A DNA stretch of 64,000 bases from JAUVKT01 sp942491535 (lineage in GTDB: Bacteria; Bacteroidota; Bacteroidia; Bacteroidales; VadinHA17), in the NCBI GenBank assembly GCA_942491535.1, contig CALOBV010000007.1, positions 310,001 through 374,000 on the forward strand. Reading direction: 5' to 3'. Positions 17,320-25,907 of the stretch are shown in pieces. A program made the position numbers and the translations under genes. Numbering within the stretch: the stretch's first letter is position 1; each line of letters begins with the position of its first letter. The notes beneath the pieces were generated by a model, which did no database searches, was not told the DNA's origin, and saw nothing but the letters and a program-made list of their open reading frames with translations.

Positions 17320-18336
17320 TTACCCCACAAACTCATTCCCCACTTTACGTGCACGCTCTGGTTTATCGAGGTCGATCCCAAGTGCGAGACCGATTTCTAC
17401 CAAAAGGTTCCAACCTGCACTTAAGAATACGTACGGATTCATTTCTCCTGCTGAAGGCGTACGAATGGTTGTAAAAGGTGTATCCCGATCAGCAATGGCT
17501 ACCACTTTAAGTCCGACTCCTTTTACAAGCACTTCATGGAATTTCTCAATTTCTTCCTCAAGGGGATCTATTACAAAAACAATATCATTTTTGTCCATAA
17601 CTTCTTCTATGCCATGAACGGCATAGGTGCCTTCAAGAAAATCAGATTTTTTCCTGGTAATCTCATTGGTTTTAAGTGTCAGTTCTTCAGCAACGCCATC
17701 ATTATACCCGGCAAAATAAATGGTAGGCGCTTTAGAGGCAAGGTCAATAATCTCCCTGCTGATTGTCATAGTAAGTGCTTCTTCGATGAATGCCGGTAGT
17801 TTTGAACATTCAGCTTTTCTATCTATGCCTTGAATATGCCAGAGAATAGATTCATAAAAAAGAGTTTGTTCAATAACGCTTTTTGTAGCTGCTACTGCTT
17901 GTTCCCATCCGCAGTTAAGAACGAATGTTTTTATACACTCTTTTTCTAAAAGGGTATCGTTGTTTGCTGTCAAAGCAAATCGTTTTTCATTTCCAATAGC
18001 GGCGAGTTTTTTTGCCAGCAGGACAACTTCTTTTGTCCTTCCTGAATTGGAAGCACAGAAAACAGCTAATTTCGACAGATCATATTGTGCTGATTGTCGT
18101 GACCCATCCGTAAAAACGGACATATTCAGTCCCCATGTCAATGCTTTACGAATAGCATTTTTAGCCGGGAATATACGGCTGGAGCCTTCTCCTGTAAGTA
18201 ACAGTTTACCTGCAGATTTTATTTCTCCAGCGATAAGTTCAGTCTGGTTTGGATCGAATTTTTTAACTACTTCAACAGTCTCCATCATTTCCCTGACCAA
18301 AGCATACTTTGAATAATTGGGATTATTTAAATTCAT
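17320..18336 (-). CDS. SIS-domain sugar isomerase/deaminase-like protein
   Basis: A 338-residue protein with two SIS (sugar isomerase) domains, like the isomerase half of GlmS and the AgaS/FrlB group. The first domain includes LLLTGEGSSRIFPAKNA (about 45-61) and the phosphate-binding FCASNSGRTKEVV (about 93-105). The second includes PTIYFAGYNDGVAEELTLKTNEI (about 205-227) and the EGTYAVHGIEEVMDKND segment (about 236-252). It probably handles an amino- or keto-sugar phosphate in the cytoplasm. It lies 49 bp downstream of the DUF4954 gene, in the same direction, so the two are likely an operon. Confidence 0.85.
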   Translation of the reverse strand: MNLNNPNYSKYALVREMMETVEVVKKFDPNQTELIAGEIKSAGKLLLTGEGSSRIFPAKNAIRKALTWGLNMSVFTDGSRQSAQYDLSKLAVFCASNSGRTKEVVLLAKKLAAIGNEKRFALTANNDTLLEKECIKTFVLNCGWEQAVAATKSVIEQTLFYESILWHIQGIDRKAECSKLPAFIEEALTMTISREIIDLASKAPTIYFAGYNDGVAEELTLKTNEITRKKSDFLEGTYAVHGIEEVMDKNDIVFVIDPLEEEIEKFHEVLVKGVGLKVVAIADRDTPFTTIRTPSAGEMNPYVFLSAGWNLLVEIGLALGIDLDKPERARKVGNEFVG

Positions 18337-18385
18337 AATCTTCTCTTATTAGATTTTTATAAACACTTGATTATTATCTTACTTT

Positions 18386-20587
18386 CTATTTATTTTTTAT
18401 TTCCTCTACGAGTAATCTAAAATCTTCAGTTTCCTGTTTCACCTGAATTATAAAGCTATTCTCGTCAATAGTCCCTATTGCAGCCGTCATTTCATCCATA
18501 TTTCTATATGTTGCTTGCCGGAATGGATTATCATAATCCTTTTTTCGCGTAATATACACCTGGTCACGCACATATTCTTGAATTGACACTCCCTTATTAA
18601 GAGCTGATTCCCATTCAGTTCTTGTGAGATTATCTGTACCGTATAAATCGCAAAGGCTTGCAAATGCATGTTTTTGTTTGTCAACAGGATATCTGGCCCA
18701 AAGATCATCATACCTGTTGTGAATATCTTTCCATGTCATTAATTCACCTGAACCAATATCATATCGAAGTTTAGCCAGGTCACTTTTTTGCATAATCTGT
18801 CCACCAAGGTTAACCCATTCCTTCTGTCGCTTAATATTCAGGTCTTTACACATGGATGAGAATGTCGCTTTTGGATGAGATGTTAAATATATCATCAGGT
18901 TCTTCACAGCATAATAAATCAACATATCACTATAGGCATGGTATGCCCTATATGGTTTTAATATCAGCACATCTCGTTTAGTATTCTCCATGTTTTCACC
19001 TATAACTCTCAAGTTATCGATTACTTCTTCTTTGCCTGATAATAGTTTACGTCCCAGAATGGCCAGCTCTTCGTCATTCTTAATAATAGTGGATTCATCC
19101 TTCTGTCTTAAGCTGGCTTTAGCGGTCCATATTTCAAGGAGTTTTCGGGCATTGAATATTTCTTCTATAGTGTCAGGGGCAAATGTTTCAAATTCAATCT
19201 TCTGAACTTTCTTTACTCGTCTGTCACGACTCTGAAATTTCCAGGAATTTCGGGCTAAAGCATACATGTTATACAACCACCAGAAAGCGGGCATCACTTC
19301 AAGTTGATTTTTTGACGGATTATTGTTAAGAAGCGAAAAAGGAAGGGGAATATCAAGTTCTGCCGGATAATCTGCTTTAGAAAGTAAAACAAATGAAGCA
19401 AATCTACTAGAATGCTTTAAACTGGTACATAATCCAGGCCAAAATCCCCGACCTGCCTGAATTTCATTGTCGTTAGCGCGACTGTTATGATTGGAGCCAA
19501 TTGTAGCTCCTGCTGCCACATTGCTTTGCCCCATAAGTACTGAAGCAACAAGAAATGAATTATTATGATGCTGCTCATGTGCCGGAAAAATTAGATTATT
19601 CAAAACTTCACAGCAAGAGATGGTTGAATTATCACCCAGGAATGAGTTGATTAACCTGGCCCCGTATTTCAGGCTGGAATTATCACCCAGAATAAATTTT
19701 ACAGCTTTACACCCATAAAAAATATGACAACCAAACCCGATGATCCCATTTACCAATTCCACTCCTTCTCCTATTTGCGTAGCTTCTTCTTCGGAAGAGT
19801 TAATGGTCAGGTTTTTTAATTTATTAGCCCCCTTGATATAACAATCTGAACCAATTTTCACATCCTTCAGAATAAGAGAATTCTTAATTACACAATGATT
19901 ACCAATTATGCCATAATAACCACGATGATTATCAAAACTGTTTTGTGTAATTTTTTTAAGATTTGCCTGCAAAGGTTTGTCATCAACGTACTTTGCCCAC
20001 AGATAGGCATCGGCCGTAATCATACCGTCAAATGGGAGTACTCTGCGACAACCTGTTTCGTTCATCAGATCAAGCCACGTTCGAATATTTTCCTGTTCAC
20101 CTTCTTTAATAATTCCGTTCCCAAATTTAGCATGATTCGTTGTATGCATCTCCTGGATATTAAACAAGATACAGTTATCACCAATAATATAATGTGATAT
20201 ATAATGTACGTTATGAATGGCCACATCATCGCCAATATCACAAGAAATGATAAGACTGTTGGTGATTCCTGAAGGCACTTTCAGGTCGTGATGCTGAAGA
20301 ATGATATTCCGCAACCTTCCAATTCTGACAAATCCGAAAAACTGCGTATTTTTAATTTGATTGGTATCAAACTCGTCCGTAACCATTAATTCATCCCAAT
20401 TATCAGCTGTATTATCGTTTTTTACGAGTTTTTCAATCTCATCTGATTGAAGATGTCTCCATCCTGATTTTGGGGTAATGGTCTGCTTATTCCGTTGATA
20501 GTATTCATCTTTATCTTGGGGAAGATATTCAAAAGGAATAAAATTCTTCCCTATGTTTTCCAGGGATACAACTGATACTCTATCCAT
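18386..20587 (-). CDS. DUF4954 family protein with left-handed beta-helix region
   Basis: A 733-residue DUF4954 protein. Residues about 115-390 contain many hexapeptide-style turns (IGDDVAIHNV, IGSDCYIKGA, ILGDNSSLKYG, FLGDNSTISC), indicating a left-handed parallel beta-helix like that of sugar-nucleotide transferases. The C-terminal third (about 430-733) is helical. There is no signal peptide. The beta-helix fold and the co-directional SIS-domain gene point to sugar-phosphate or nucleotide-sugar metabolism, but no catalytic residues can be assigned. The start MDRVSVVSLENIGKNF is well placed, 49 bp after a poly-T/A stretch. Confidence 0.85.
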   Translation of the reverse strand: MDRVSVVSLENIGKNFIPFEYLPQDKDEYYQRNKQTITPKSGWRHLQSDEIEKLVKNDNTADNWDELMVTDEFDTNQIKNTQFFGFVRIGRLRNIILQHHDLKVPSGITNSLIISCDIGDDVAIHNVHYISHYIIGDNCILFNIQEMHTTNHAKFGNGIIKEGEQENIRTWLDLMNETGCRRVLPFDGMITADAYLWAKYVDDKPLQANLKKITQNSFDNHRGYYGIIGNHCVIKNSLILKDVKIGSDCYIKGANKLKNLTINSSEEEATQIGEGVELVNGIIGFGCHIFYGCKAVKFILGDNSSLKYGARLINSFLGDNSTISCCEVLNNLIFPAHEQHHNNSFLVASVLMGQSNVAAGATIGSNHNSRANDNEIQAGRGFWPGLCTSLKHSSRFASFVLLSKADYPAELDIPLPFSLLNNNPSKNQLEVMPAFWWLYNMYALARNSWKFQSRDRRVKKVQKIEFETFAPDTIEEIFNARKLLEIWTAKASLRQKDESTIIKNDEELAILGRKLLSGKEEVIDNLRVIGENMENTKRDVLILKPYRAYHAYSDMLIYYAVKNLMIYLTSHPKATFSSMCKDLNIKRQKEWVNLGGQIMQKSDLAKLRYDIGSGELMTWKDIHNRYDDLWARYPVDKQKHAFASLCDLYGTDNLTRTEWESALNKGVSIQEYVRDQVYITRKKDYDNPFRQATYRNMDEMTAAIGTIDENSFIIQVKQETEDFRLLVEEIKNK

Positions 20588-20687
20588 AGTGTTGTTAAGT
20601 TAGTAATATTACTCATTCGTATTTCGACAATACATTCATTTATCTTTAGAATTAATGTTCGGATTTGCAAATTATAGTATTGTAACA

Positions 20688-20837
20688 TGCAATTTATAAA
20701 ATAGTTAACAATCTCCCAACTGTATTACAACCTGTACTTGCTCATATTTTGGATAGCGCAACAGGGTTTTAAATAGCCTATTCTCATAAGAAAATCCACC
20801 ATAAAGAAACTTAAACAGAGGTTCTTTATTTCCAGGA
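20688..20837 (-). repeat. 150-bp direct repeat, copy A, with a 45-codon open frame
   Basis: This stretch is roughly 80% identical by eye to 21811-21960, in the same orientation. On the minus strand it encodes, without a start codon, a peptide containing NKEPLFKFLYGGFSY and NRLFKTLLRYPKYEQ and ending in TAA at 20705-20707. It directly follows the stop of the 20846 gene. I do not recognise the peptide. Confidence 0.8.
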
Positions 20838-20845
20838 GTTCGCTT

Positions 20846-21355
20846 CTAAAATTTAATCCCAAGCCCAAAGTTAAATAGAGTTACTAAAGAAACCCCGACT
20901 CTAAAAATAAATACCCCATCAGGTTTTTCAAAACGATAACCTGTATAAAGATCCGGATAAAAGTTTTGGTCGTGTGTAAACAGCCAACTATCAGAAGCAA
21001 TATTTGTAAAATAATTAACACCGAGATTTAACTCCAGATGATGGTTTTTCTTCCCAAGTAGATGTACCAGCGAGGCATTCAAATAATATCCTAAATCATC
21101 CTTTCTCGTTCCCATCAATCCAAAACCAAATCTGAGATTTGAATAGGAATTAGGAAGCTGGAGAATGTTATGTTCATAGTTAAGACATAAATCAGTTACT
21201 CCTATACCTATGTCTTCTTCTCCTGCAATGCCAATATAAACATGAAAAACTGATTTCTTTACATTTAAAGTGCTGTCTGTAACCTGGCCCTTTACGCTTA
21301 GGTTAAGAATAGAGATAGAGCAAACTAGTAATAATAATTTCGGCGTATTTTTCAT
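20846..21355 (-). CDS. Predicted outer-membrane beta-barrel protein
   Basis: A 169-residue exported protein with a signal peptide (MKNTPKLLLLVCSISILNLS...KGQ). The mature part consists of alternating hydrophobic strands ending in aromatic residues (LRFGFGLMG, LELNLGVNYF, FIFRVGVSLVTLF), and the last residue is Phe (FGLGIKF*). This is a hallmark of small outer-membrane beta-barrels. No specific family is recognised. It is followed by repeat copy A and preceded 11 bp upstream by the multi-pass membrane protein gene, so the pair may be one transcript. Confidence 0.65.
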   Translation of the reverse strand: MKNTPKLLLLVCSISILNLSVKGQVTDSTLNVKKSVFHVYIGIAGEEDIGIGVTDLCLNYEHNILQLPNSYSNLRFGFGLMGTRKDDLGYYLNASLVHLLGKKNHHLELNLGVNYFTNIASDSWLFTHDQNFYPDLYTGYRFEKPDGVFIFRVGVSLVTLFNFGLGIKF

Positions 21356-21366
21356 AAATCCTATTT

Positions 21367-21735
21367 TTATACCCGATGAATTCGACGTCGTCCCAGGCTT
21401 GCTCCGATTATTGCGCTCACAACGGATAACACAAGCCCACTACCAAATACTATCAACGATGGCGACACCACTAAATTTGGCGCTGCAAAAACAATTATAA
21501 TTGGTAAACTGCAGATGGCTGGAACATACCAAACGCTTTTGGGATGTGTCCTACAGATAACAAAAGAGGCAACGGTGATCAATATATTATTGAAAATGTA
21601 TACTACTAGCTCTTTCAAATCACTCTCGGTCTCCTTGAAGTATAGAAGAAGAAAGAATGATACGCTTACAGTTATTATGGATAAGGCCCAGGCCGGAGTG
21701 CCAGCTAAACGAGACTTTTCTGTTTTTATTACCAT
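21367..21735 (-). CDS. Small four-helix membrane protein
   Basis: A 122-residue integral membrane protein with about four hydrophobic segments (residues about 16-33, 45-60, 68-84 and 90-112), the last Gly/Ser/Ala rich (FGSGLVLSVVSAIIGASLG), and a basic C-terminus. No enzyme motif is visible. It ends 11 bp before the barrel-protein gene and is preceded by repeat copy B. The two genes between the repeats could form a small duplicated or mobile module. Function unknown. Confidence 0.6.
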   Translation of the reverse strand: MVIKTEKSRLAGTPAWALSIITVSVSFFLLLYFKETESDLKELVVYIFNNILITVASFVICRTHPKSVWYVPAICSLPIIIVFAAPNLVVSPSLIVFGSGLVLSVVSAIIGASLGRRRIHRV

Positions 21736-22071
21736 AATCGTAAAGTTTATAATATATATGCTAATAAATTTAGTGTTATGTGTAGTATCAATTGTTTATA
21801 TATCGCAATATGCAATTTAAGTAATAGTCTCCAATCTCCCAACTATTTAACTCTCTGTGCTTGCTCATATTTTGGATAGAGCAACAGGGTTTTAAATAGC
21901 CTATTCATATAAGAAAAACGACCATATAGAACCTTAAGCAGAGGTTCTTTATTCCAGGGAGGGGTAATGTATCACTTCTGAGATTCTACTCTTACTTATC
22001 CATCTGTAAGGGCGTTTTTTACTCTGAAATGTTGATTAAACTTGTTTGAATAAACATTGTCAATGATGCTC
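21736..22071. other. Intergenic region carrying repeat copy B
   Basis: A gap of about 335 bp with no complete gene. Its main content is the 150-bp repeat at 21811-21960; the remaining parts show nothing notable. Confidence 0.6.
21811..21960 (-). repeat. 150-bp direct repeat, copy B, with a 40-codon open frame
   Basis: Partner of 20688-20837. The minus-strand frame reads NKEPLLKVLYGRFSY and NRLFKTLLLYPKYEQ and ends in TAG. The frame is preserved between copies although about a quarter of the residues differ. No start codon is present. Confidence 0.8.
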
Positions 22072-22467
22072 CTAAGGTATTTTGAATAACCTTTCTATGG
22101 AAGAAATCCTTGTACTATCCATGCTTGTACCATAAATATTATAAAAGATCTTCTGATCACTGGATTCGAGCTGGTAGGTCCAACTGCTAATAGCCATGTG
22201 CTGAAAATAAGTTCTACGAAGATATAGCCTCTCATAGGGCTTAAATTCCATTTGCTTCCTGGCATAGACACCTATCTTTCCATAATCCGATTCAAGACTT
22301 GTTTTGATCCAGAAAATTTTAGGATTTAGAGGGCCTCCTTCTCCTGCAATGCGATAATCCAGGAAGTTTCCAACATATTTTCTTGTAATAATCAGAGAAT
22401 CTTCACCCAGGAGGGGCCTGGTTGTTGTGCATCCGGCAATAATAAACAGAACGAACAATAAAGCCAT
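22072..22467 (-). CDS. Hypothetical lipoprotein
   Basis: About 131 residues from the ATG at 22465-22467, giving a compact lipoprotein signal peptide MALLFVLFIIAGC with the lipid-attached Cys at residue 13. An upstream in-frame ATG (22521) would add 18 residues before the signal peptide and is less likely. The mature part has no recognised domain; it is rich in Tyr and Arg (YERLYLRRTYF) near residue 80. Likely anchored in the envelope. It follows no clear operon partner. Confidence 0.6.
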   Translation of the reverse strand: MALLFVLFIIAGCTTTRPLLGEDSLIITRKYVGNFLDYRIAGEGGPLNPKIFWIKTSLESDYGKIGVYARKQMEFKPYERLYLRRTYFQHMAISSWTYQLESSDQKIFYNIYGTSMDSTRISSIERLFKIP

Positions 22468-22611
22468 CCTTTTGATGAATATGACTGGATTCAATTGTGG
22501 GCTATATCTGGTAAATTTCATATTTGTAACTCACTACTGTTTTCTACAAGTTATGAAATAAAAATGAGCCTGCCAGAGAAGATTAATCTTACAAACTTAT
22601 AATCTTCCAAT

Positions 22612-22638
22612 AAGAAAAGGGACATCCGAAGATATCCC
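22612..22638 (-). terminator. Terminator after the 22666 outer-membrane gene
   Basis: On the minus strand GGGATATC-TTCG-GATGTCCC forms an 8-bp stem (one mismatch) capped by a stable TTCG tetraloop, followed by TTTTCTTATT. It lies 28 bp after the stop of the 22666 gene. Confidence 0.75.
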
Positions 22639-22665
22639 TGAATTTTCTGGTATAAGAATATATAT

Positions 22666-23316
22666 CTAAAACCCGAATCTATAGCCCAGTGTAATCCCTA
22701 TAAGTCTGGTGCTTTGAATATATCCGTTATCAGTTTCTAAAGAAAGGTTAGCAAGGCCATGATAATAGTTAACTTCAAGAAATGCAGCTTTATACATAAT
22801 TCCGGCCCCTCCTATTACTCCGTAATCAAGTCGTTTTGAATCGTCTTCTTCGGGATCATCGCCAAACTTAATATCTTCCTTTTCGTTTATGGTTTCACCC
22901 AGAATGGTCATCTCCATATCCATATTACCTCCAATTGCATATCCGGCGCTTACTCCTCCTGCAACATAGGCTTTTAAATTAGTACTTATCGGGTATGTGG
23001 CTTTCAGTTTTATCGGAAGATCTACAAATAATAGATTATATTTTAAAACCAGTGCCTCTTCGTCAATCTTAAAACCTTTTGTATTAAGAGCTAACCCGAC
23101 TTCCCACGACAAGTCATCTGCTACAGCAAATTCAGCAAAAACACCGGCATTATATCCAAGACTGTATCCGTACTTAAGGTCCTCGCTCCAGTTATAATCG
23201 TCCGACTGCTCCAGCATAGTTGCTATATTAAGACCTCCTTTTACAATAATATTCTGAGCGTTTAGTTGGAAAAATGAAACCAATAAAATAATTGAAATAA
23301 TAATTGCTTTTTTCAT
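22666..23316 (-). CDS. Outer-membrane beta-barrel protein (PorT/OMP_b-brl_2-like)
   Basis: A 216-residue protein with a signal peptide (MKKAIIISIILLVSFFQLNAQ) and the layout of Bacteroidota outer-membrane barrels: IIVKGGLNIATM at the mature N-terminus, repeated amphipathic strands (LSWEVGLALNTKGF, LFVDLPIKLKATY), and a terminal LIGITLGYRFGF. The central FVDLPIKLK strand is typical of the PorT-like barrel group. Transcribed alone, with a terminator downstream. Substrate unknown. Confidence 0.8.
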   Translation of the reverse strand: MKKAIIISIILLVSFFQLNAQNIIVKGGLNIATMLEQSDDYNWSEDLKYGYSLGYNAGVFAEFAVADDLSWEVGLALNTKGFKIDEEALVLKYNLLFVDLPIKLKATYPISTNLKAYVAGGVSAGYAIGGNMDMEMTILGETINEKEDIKFGDDPEEDDSKRLDYGVIGGAGIMYKAAFLEVNYYHGLANLSLETDNGYIQSTRLIGITLGYRFGF

Positions 23317-23564
23317 AATTTCAGGGTTAAGTGGTTGGTAAAAACTAATTATTTTCTTTTTACATCTGTTATTAGGTAGTACAAAATAGTAATTTATGGA
23401 TTAATATACAATAAGTCGTAAATCTTAAAACAACCTGGAAAATGCAGTATTAATAACAATTAGCACCTGCCTTATTTATGTAAAAAATTGTCAGGCAGAA
23501 AGTTTAGCGAATAAAAATTTTATATCTTCGTGCATCACTGTTAACAAGCCATAAAATAATTTAT

Positions 23565-25685
23565 ATGAAAAACACAGTTATCCTGGTATTGCTGCTGGCA
23601 TTCCTTGCTTCGTGTAGCAATCAACAAACACAAATAATTATGGAATATCCTCAAACAAGGATGGGTGATGTGGTCGATACCTATTTCGGCACCGACGTCC
23701 CTGACCCATATCGCTGGCTGGAAGATGATATGTCGACTGAAACCGGTGAATGGGTAAAAGCTCAAAACAAGGTAACATTCTCATATCTTAACCAGATTCC
23801 ATTCAGGGAGGAAATAAAGCAAAGGCTTGAAGAGAAGTGGAATTACGAGAAGTTTTCAGCTCCTTTTAAAGAAGGTGGATATACCTATTTTATGAAGAAT
23901 GACGGGCTGCAGAATCAGTTTGTGCTTTACAGGCAGAAAGAGGATTCAGAGCCTGAGGTATTCCTGGATCCAAACACATTTAAGGAAGATGGTACTATAT
24001 CGCTGGGAGGATTAGATTTCTCAAAGGATGGAAGTATAGTGGCTTATGCCATCTCCGAAGGAGGATCTGACTGGAGGAAAATAATTGTAATGGATACTGA
24101 AACTATGGAGCTTATAGGTGATACCATTGTTGATGTAAAATTCAGTGGAATTTCATGGAAGGGGAACGAGGGATTCTTCTACTCCAGCTATGATAAGCCT
24201 GAGGGAAGCGAGTTATCTGCAATGACCGATCACCATAAATTATATTTCCATAAGCTGGGCACTTCCCAGGACGATGATGAGGTAGTATTTGGCAGGGATG
24301 TGAAAAGAAGGTATGTAGGAGCGGGGTCTGTGAGCGAAGATGGACGTTTTCTCTTTGTATCTGCATCTATCTCTACCACAGGTAACGAATTGTATATAAT
24401 GGACTTCAACAAGCCATCAAAAGGACTTACTAAGGTTGTTGATAATTTCGACAATGATCATGTAATAATCTGACAATGATGGCAGCAGGTTAATCATTTA
24501 TACCAACCCAGATGCACCTAATGGGAAGCTGGTCTTTAGGCTGATGCGGCCAATGCTGGGCCGGAGAACTGGAAGGATTTTGTACCTGAAACAGAGAATG
24601 TTCTATCGCCTTCAACCGGAGGAGGCTATATCTTTGCCAGTTACCTTGTTGATGCTACCTCACAGGTTAAACAATACGACCTGAATGGCGAGTTGATAAG
24701 GGATATTGAGTTGCCAGGTATCGGATCGGCAAGTGGATTTTCAGGGAAAAAAGAAGATAAAGAATTGTATTTTACTTTTACAAACTATATTACTCCCCCG
24801 TCTATTTTTGAGATGAACCCGGAATCTGGTAATATTGATTTATATGTTAAGCCAGATGTAAAATTCGTAAGCGAAGACTATGAATCTGAGCAGATCTTCT
24901 ACGAATCAAAGGATGGCACCAAAGTACCTATGATCATAACCTATAAGAAGGGAACTGTAATGAATGGGAAGAATCCTACTATTCTGTATGGCTATGGTGG
25001 ATTTAATATAAGCGAAACTCCATCTTTCAGTGTCACCAATGCATTATGGCTTGAAATGGGAGGAGTCTATGCTGTTGCCAATATCAGGGGTGGTGGTGAA
25101 TATGGAGAAGAGTGGCATCTCGCAGGCACAAAACTAAACAAGCAAAATGTTTTTGACGACTTTATCGCAGCGGGTGAATACCTGATAGCCAATAACTATA
25201 CTTCCAGCGATTACCTTGCTATCAGAGGCGGATCAAACGGAGGTCTGCTTGTTGGAGCTGTTATGACACAAAGGCCCGACCTGATGAAAGTGGCCCTGCC
25301 GGCTGTAGGAGTCTTAGATATGCTAAGGTATCATACCTTCACTGCCGGTGCGGGATGGGCTTATGATTATGGCACCGCCGACGATAATGAAGAGATGTTT
25401 AATTATCTCTATGGATATTCACCGGTTCAAAATGTAAAAGAAGGTGTTTCCTACCCTGCTACCCTTATTACAACAGGTGATCATGATGACAGGGTTGTGC
25501 CCGCTCATTCGTTTAAATTTGCAGCACATCTCCAGGCCAAAAACGCAGGTGATAATCCGGTAATAATTCGCATAGAAACAGATGCCGGGCATGGTGCAGG
25601 AACACCGGTAAGTAAGACTATCGAGCAATATGCTGATATCTTTGGATTTACCCTGTACTCGATGGGGATAAAAAAGATTGATTAA
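23565..25685 (+). pseudogene. Prolyl oligopeptidase (S9A) lipoprotein, two compensating frameshifts
   Basis: Serine peptidase cleaving short peptides after proline. It starts as a lipoprotein (LLLAFLASCSNQQ, Cys 17), then has the S9A beta-propeller beginning PQTRMGDVVDTYFGTDVPDPYRWLEDD. The catalytic domain has YGYGGFNISETPSFS, the nucleophile in RGGSNGGLL (Ser codon 25233-25235), Asp in DHDDRVVPAHS and His in AGHGAG. A stop (TGA 24471-24473) interrupts the frame. An extra T there and a missing base near 24540 restore one frame from start to stop with about 706 residues, the normal S9A length. In between, DNDGSRLIIYTNPDAPNGK is readable. Sequencing error and recent mutation are both possible. 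A terminator follows. Confidence 0.85.
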
Positions 25686-25712
25686 AGGAAACGCAGAAAT
25701 GGCAAGAAAAAG

Positions 25713-25747
25713 AAAGGGAAGTCGCAAGGCTTCCCTTTTCTGTTTTT
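25713..25747 (+). terminator. Terminator after the prolyl oligopeptidase gene
   Basis: AAAGGGAAG and CTTCCCTTT form a 9-bp stem around a short loop, followed by a T-rich tail. Confidence 0.85.
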
Positions 25748-25907
25748 GGTCCAGATAGTCGTTAAAATGTTAAAGTTTTACTAAAAAGCTCCTTTCCCGG
25801 AATACTCATTCATTTATTAATGTCGAACAATATATAAAGTGTATTCTAGTTTTAGGAATTGCCTGTCCTTTAATGAGGAATATTAATTCTTGAACTTATA
25901 TAAAACG

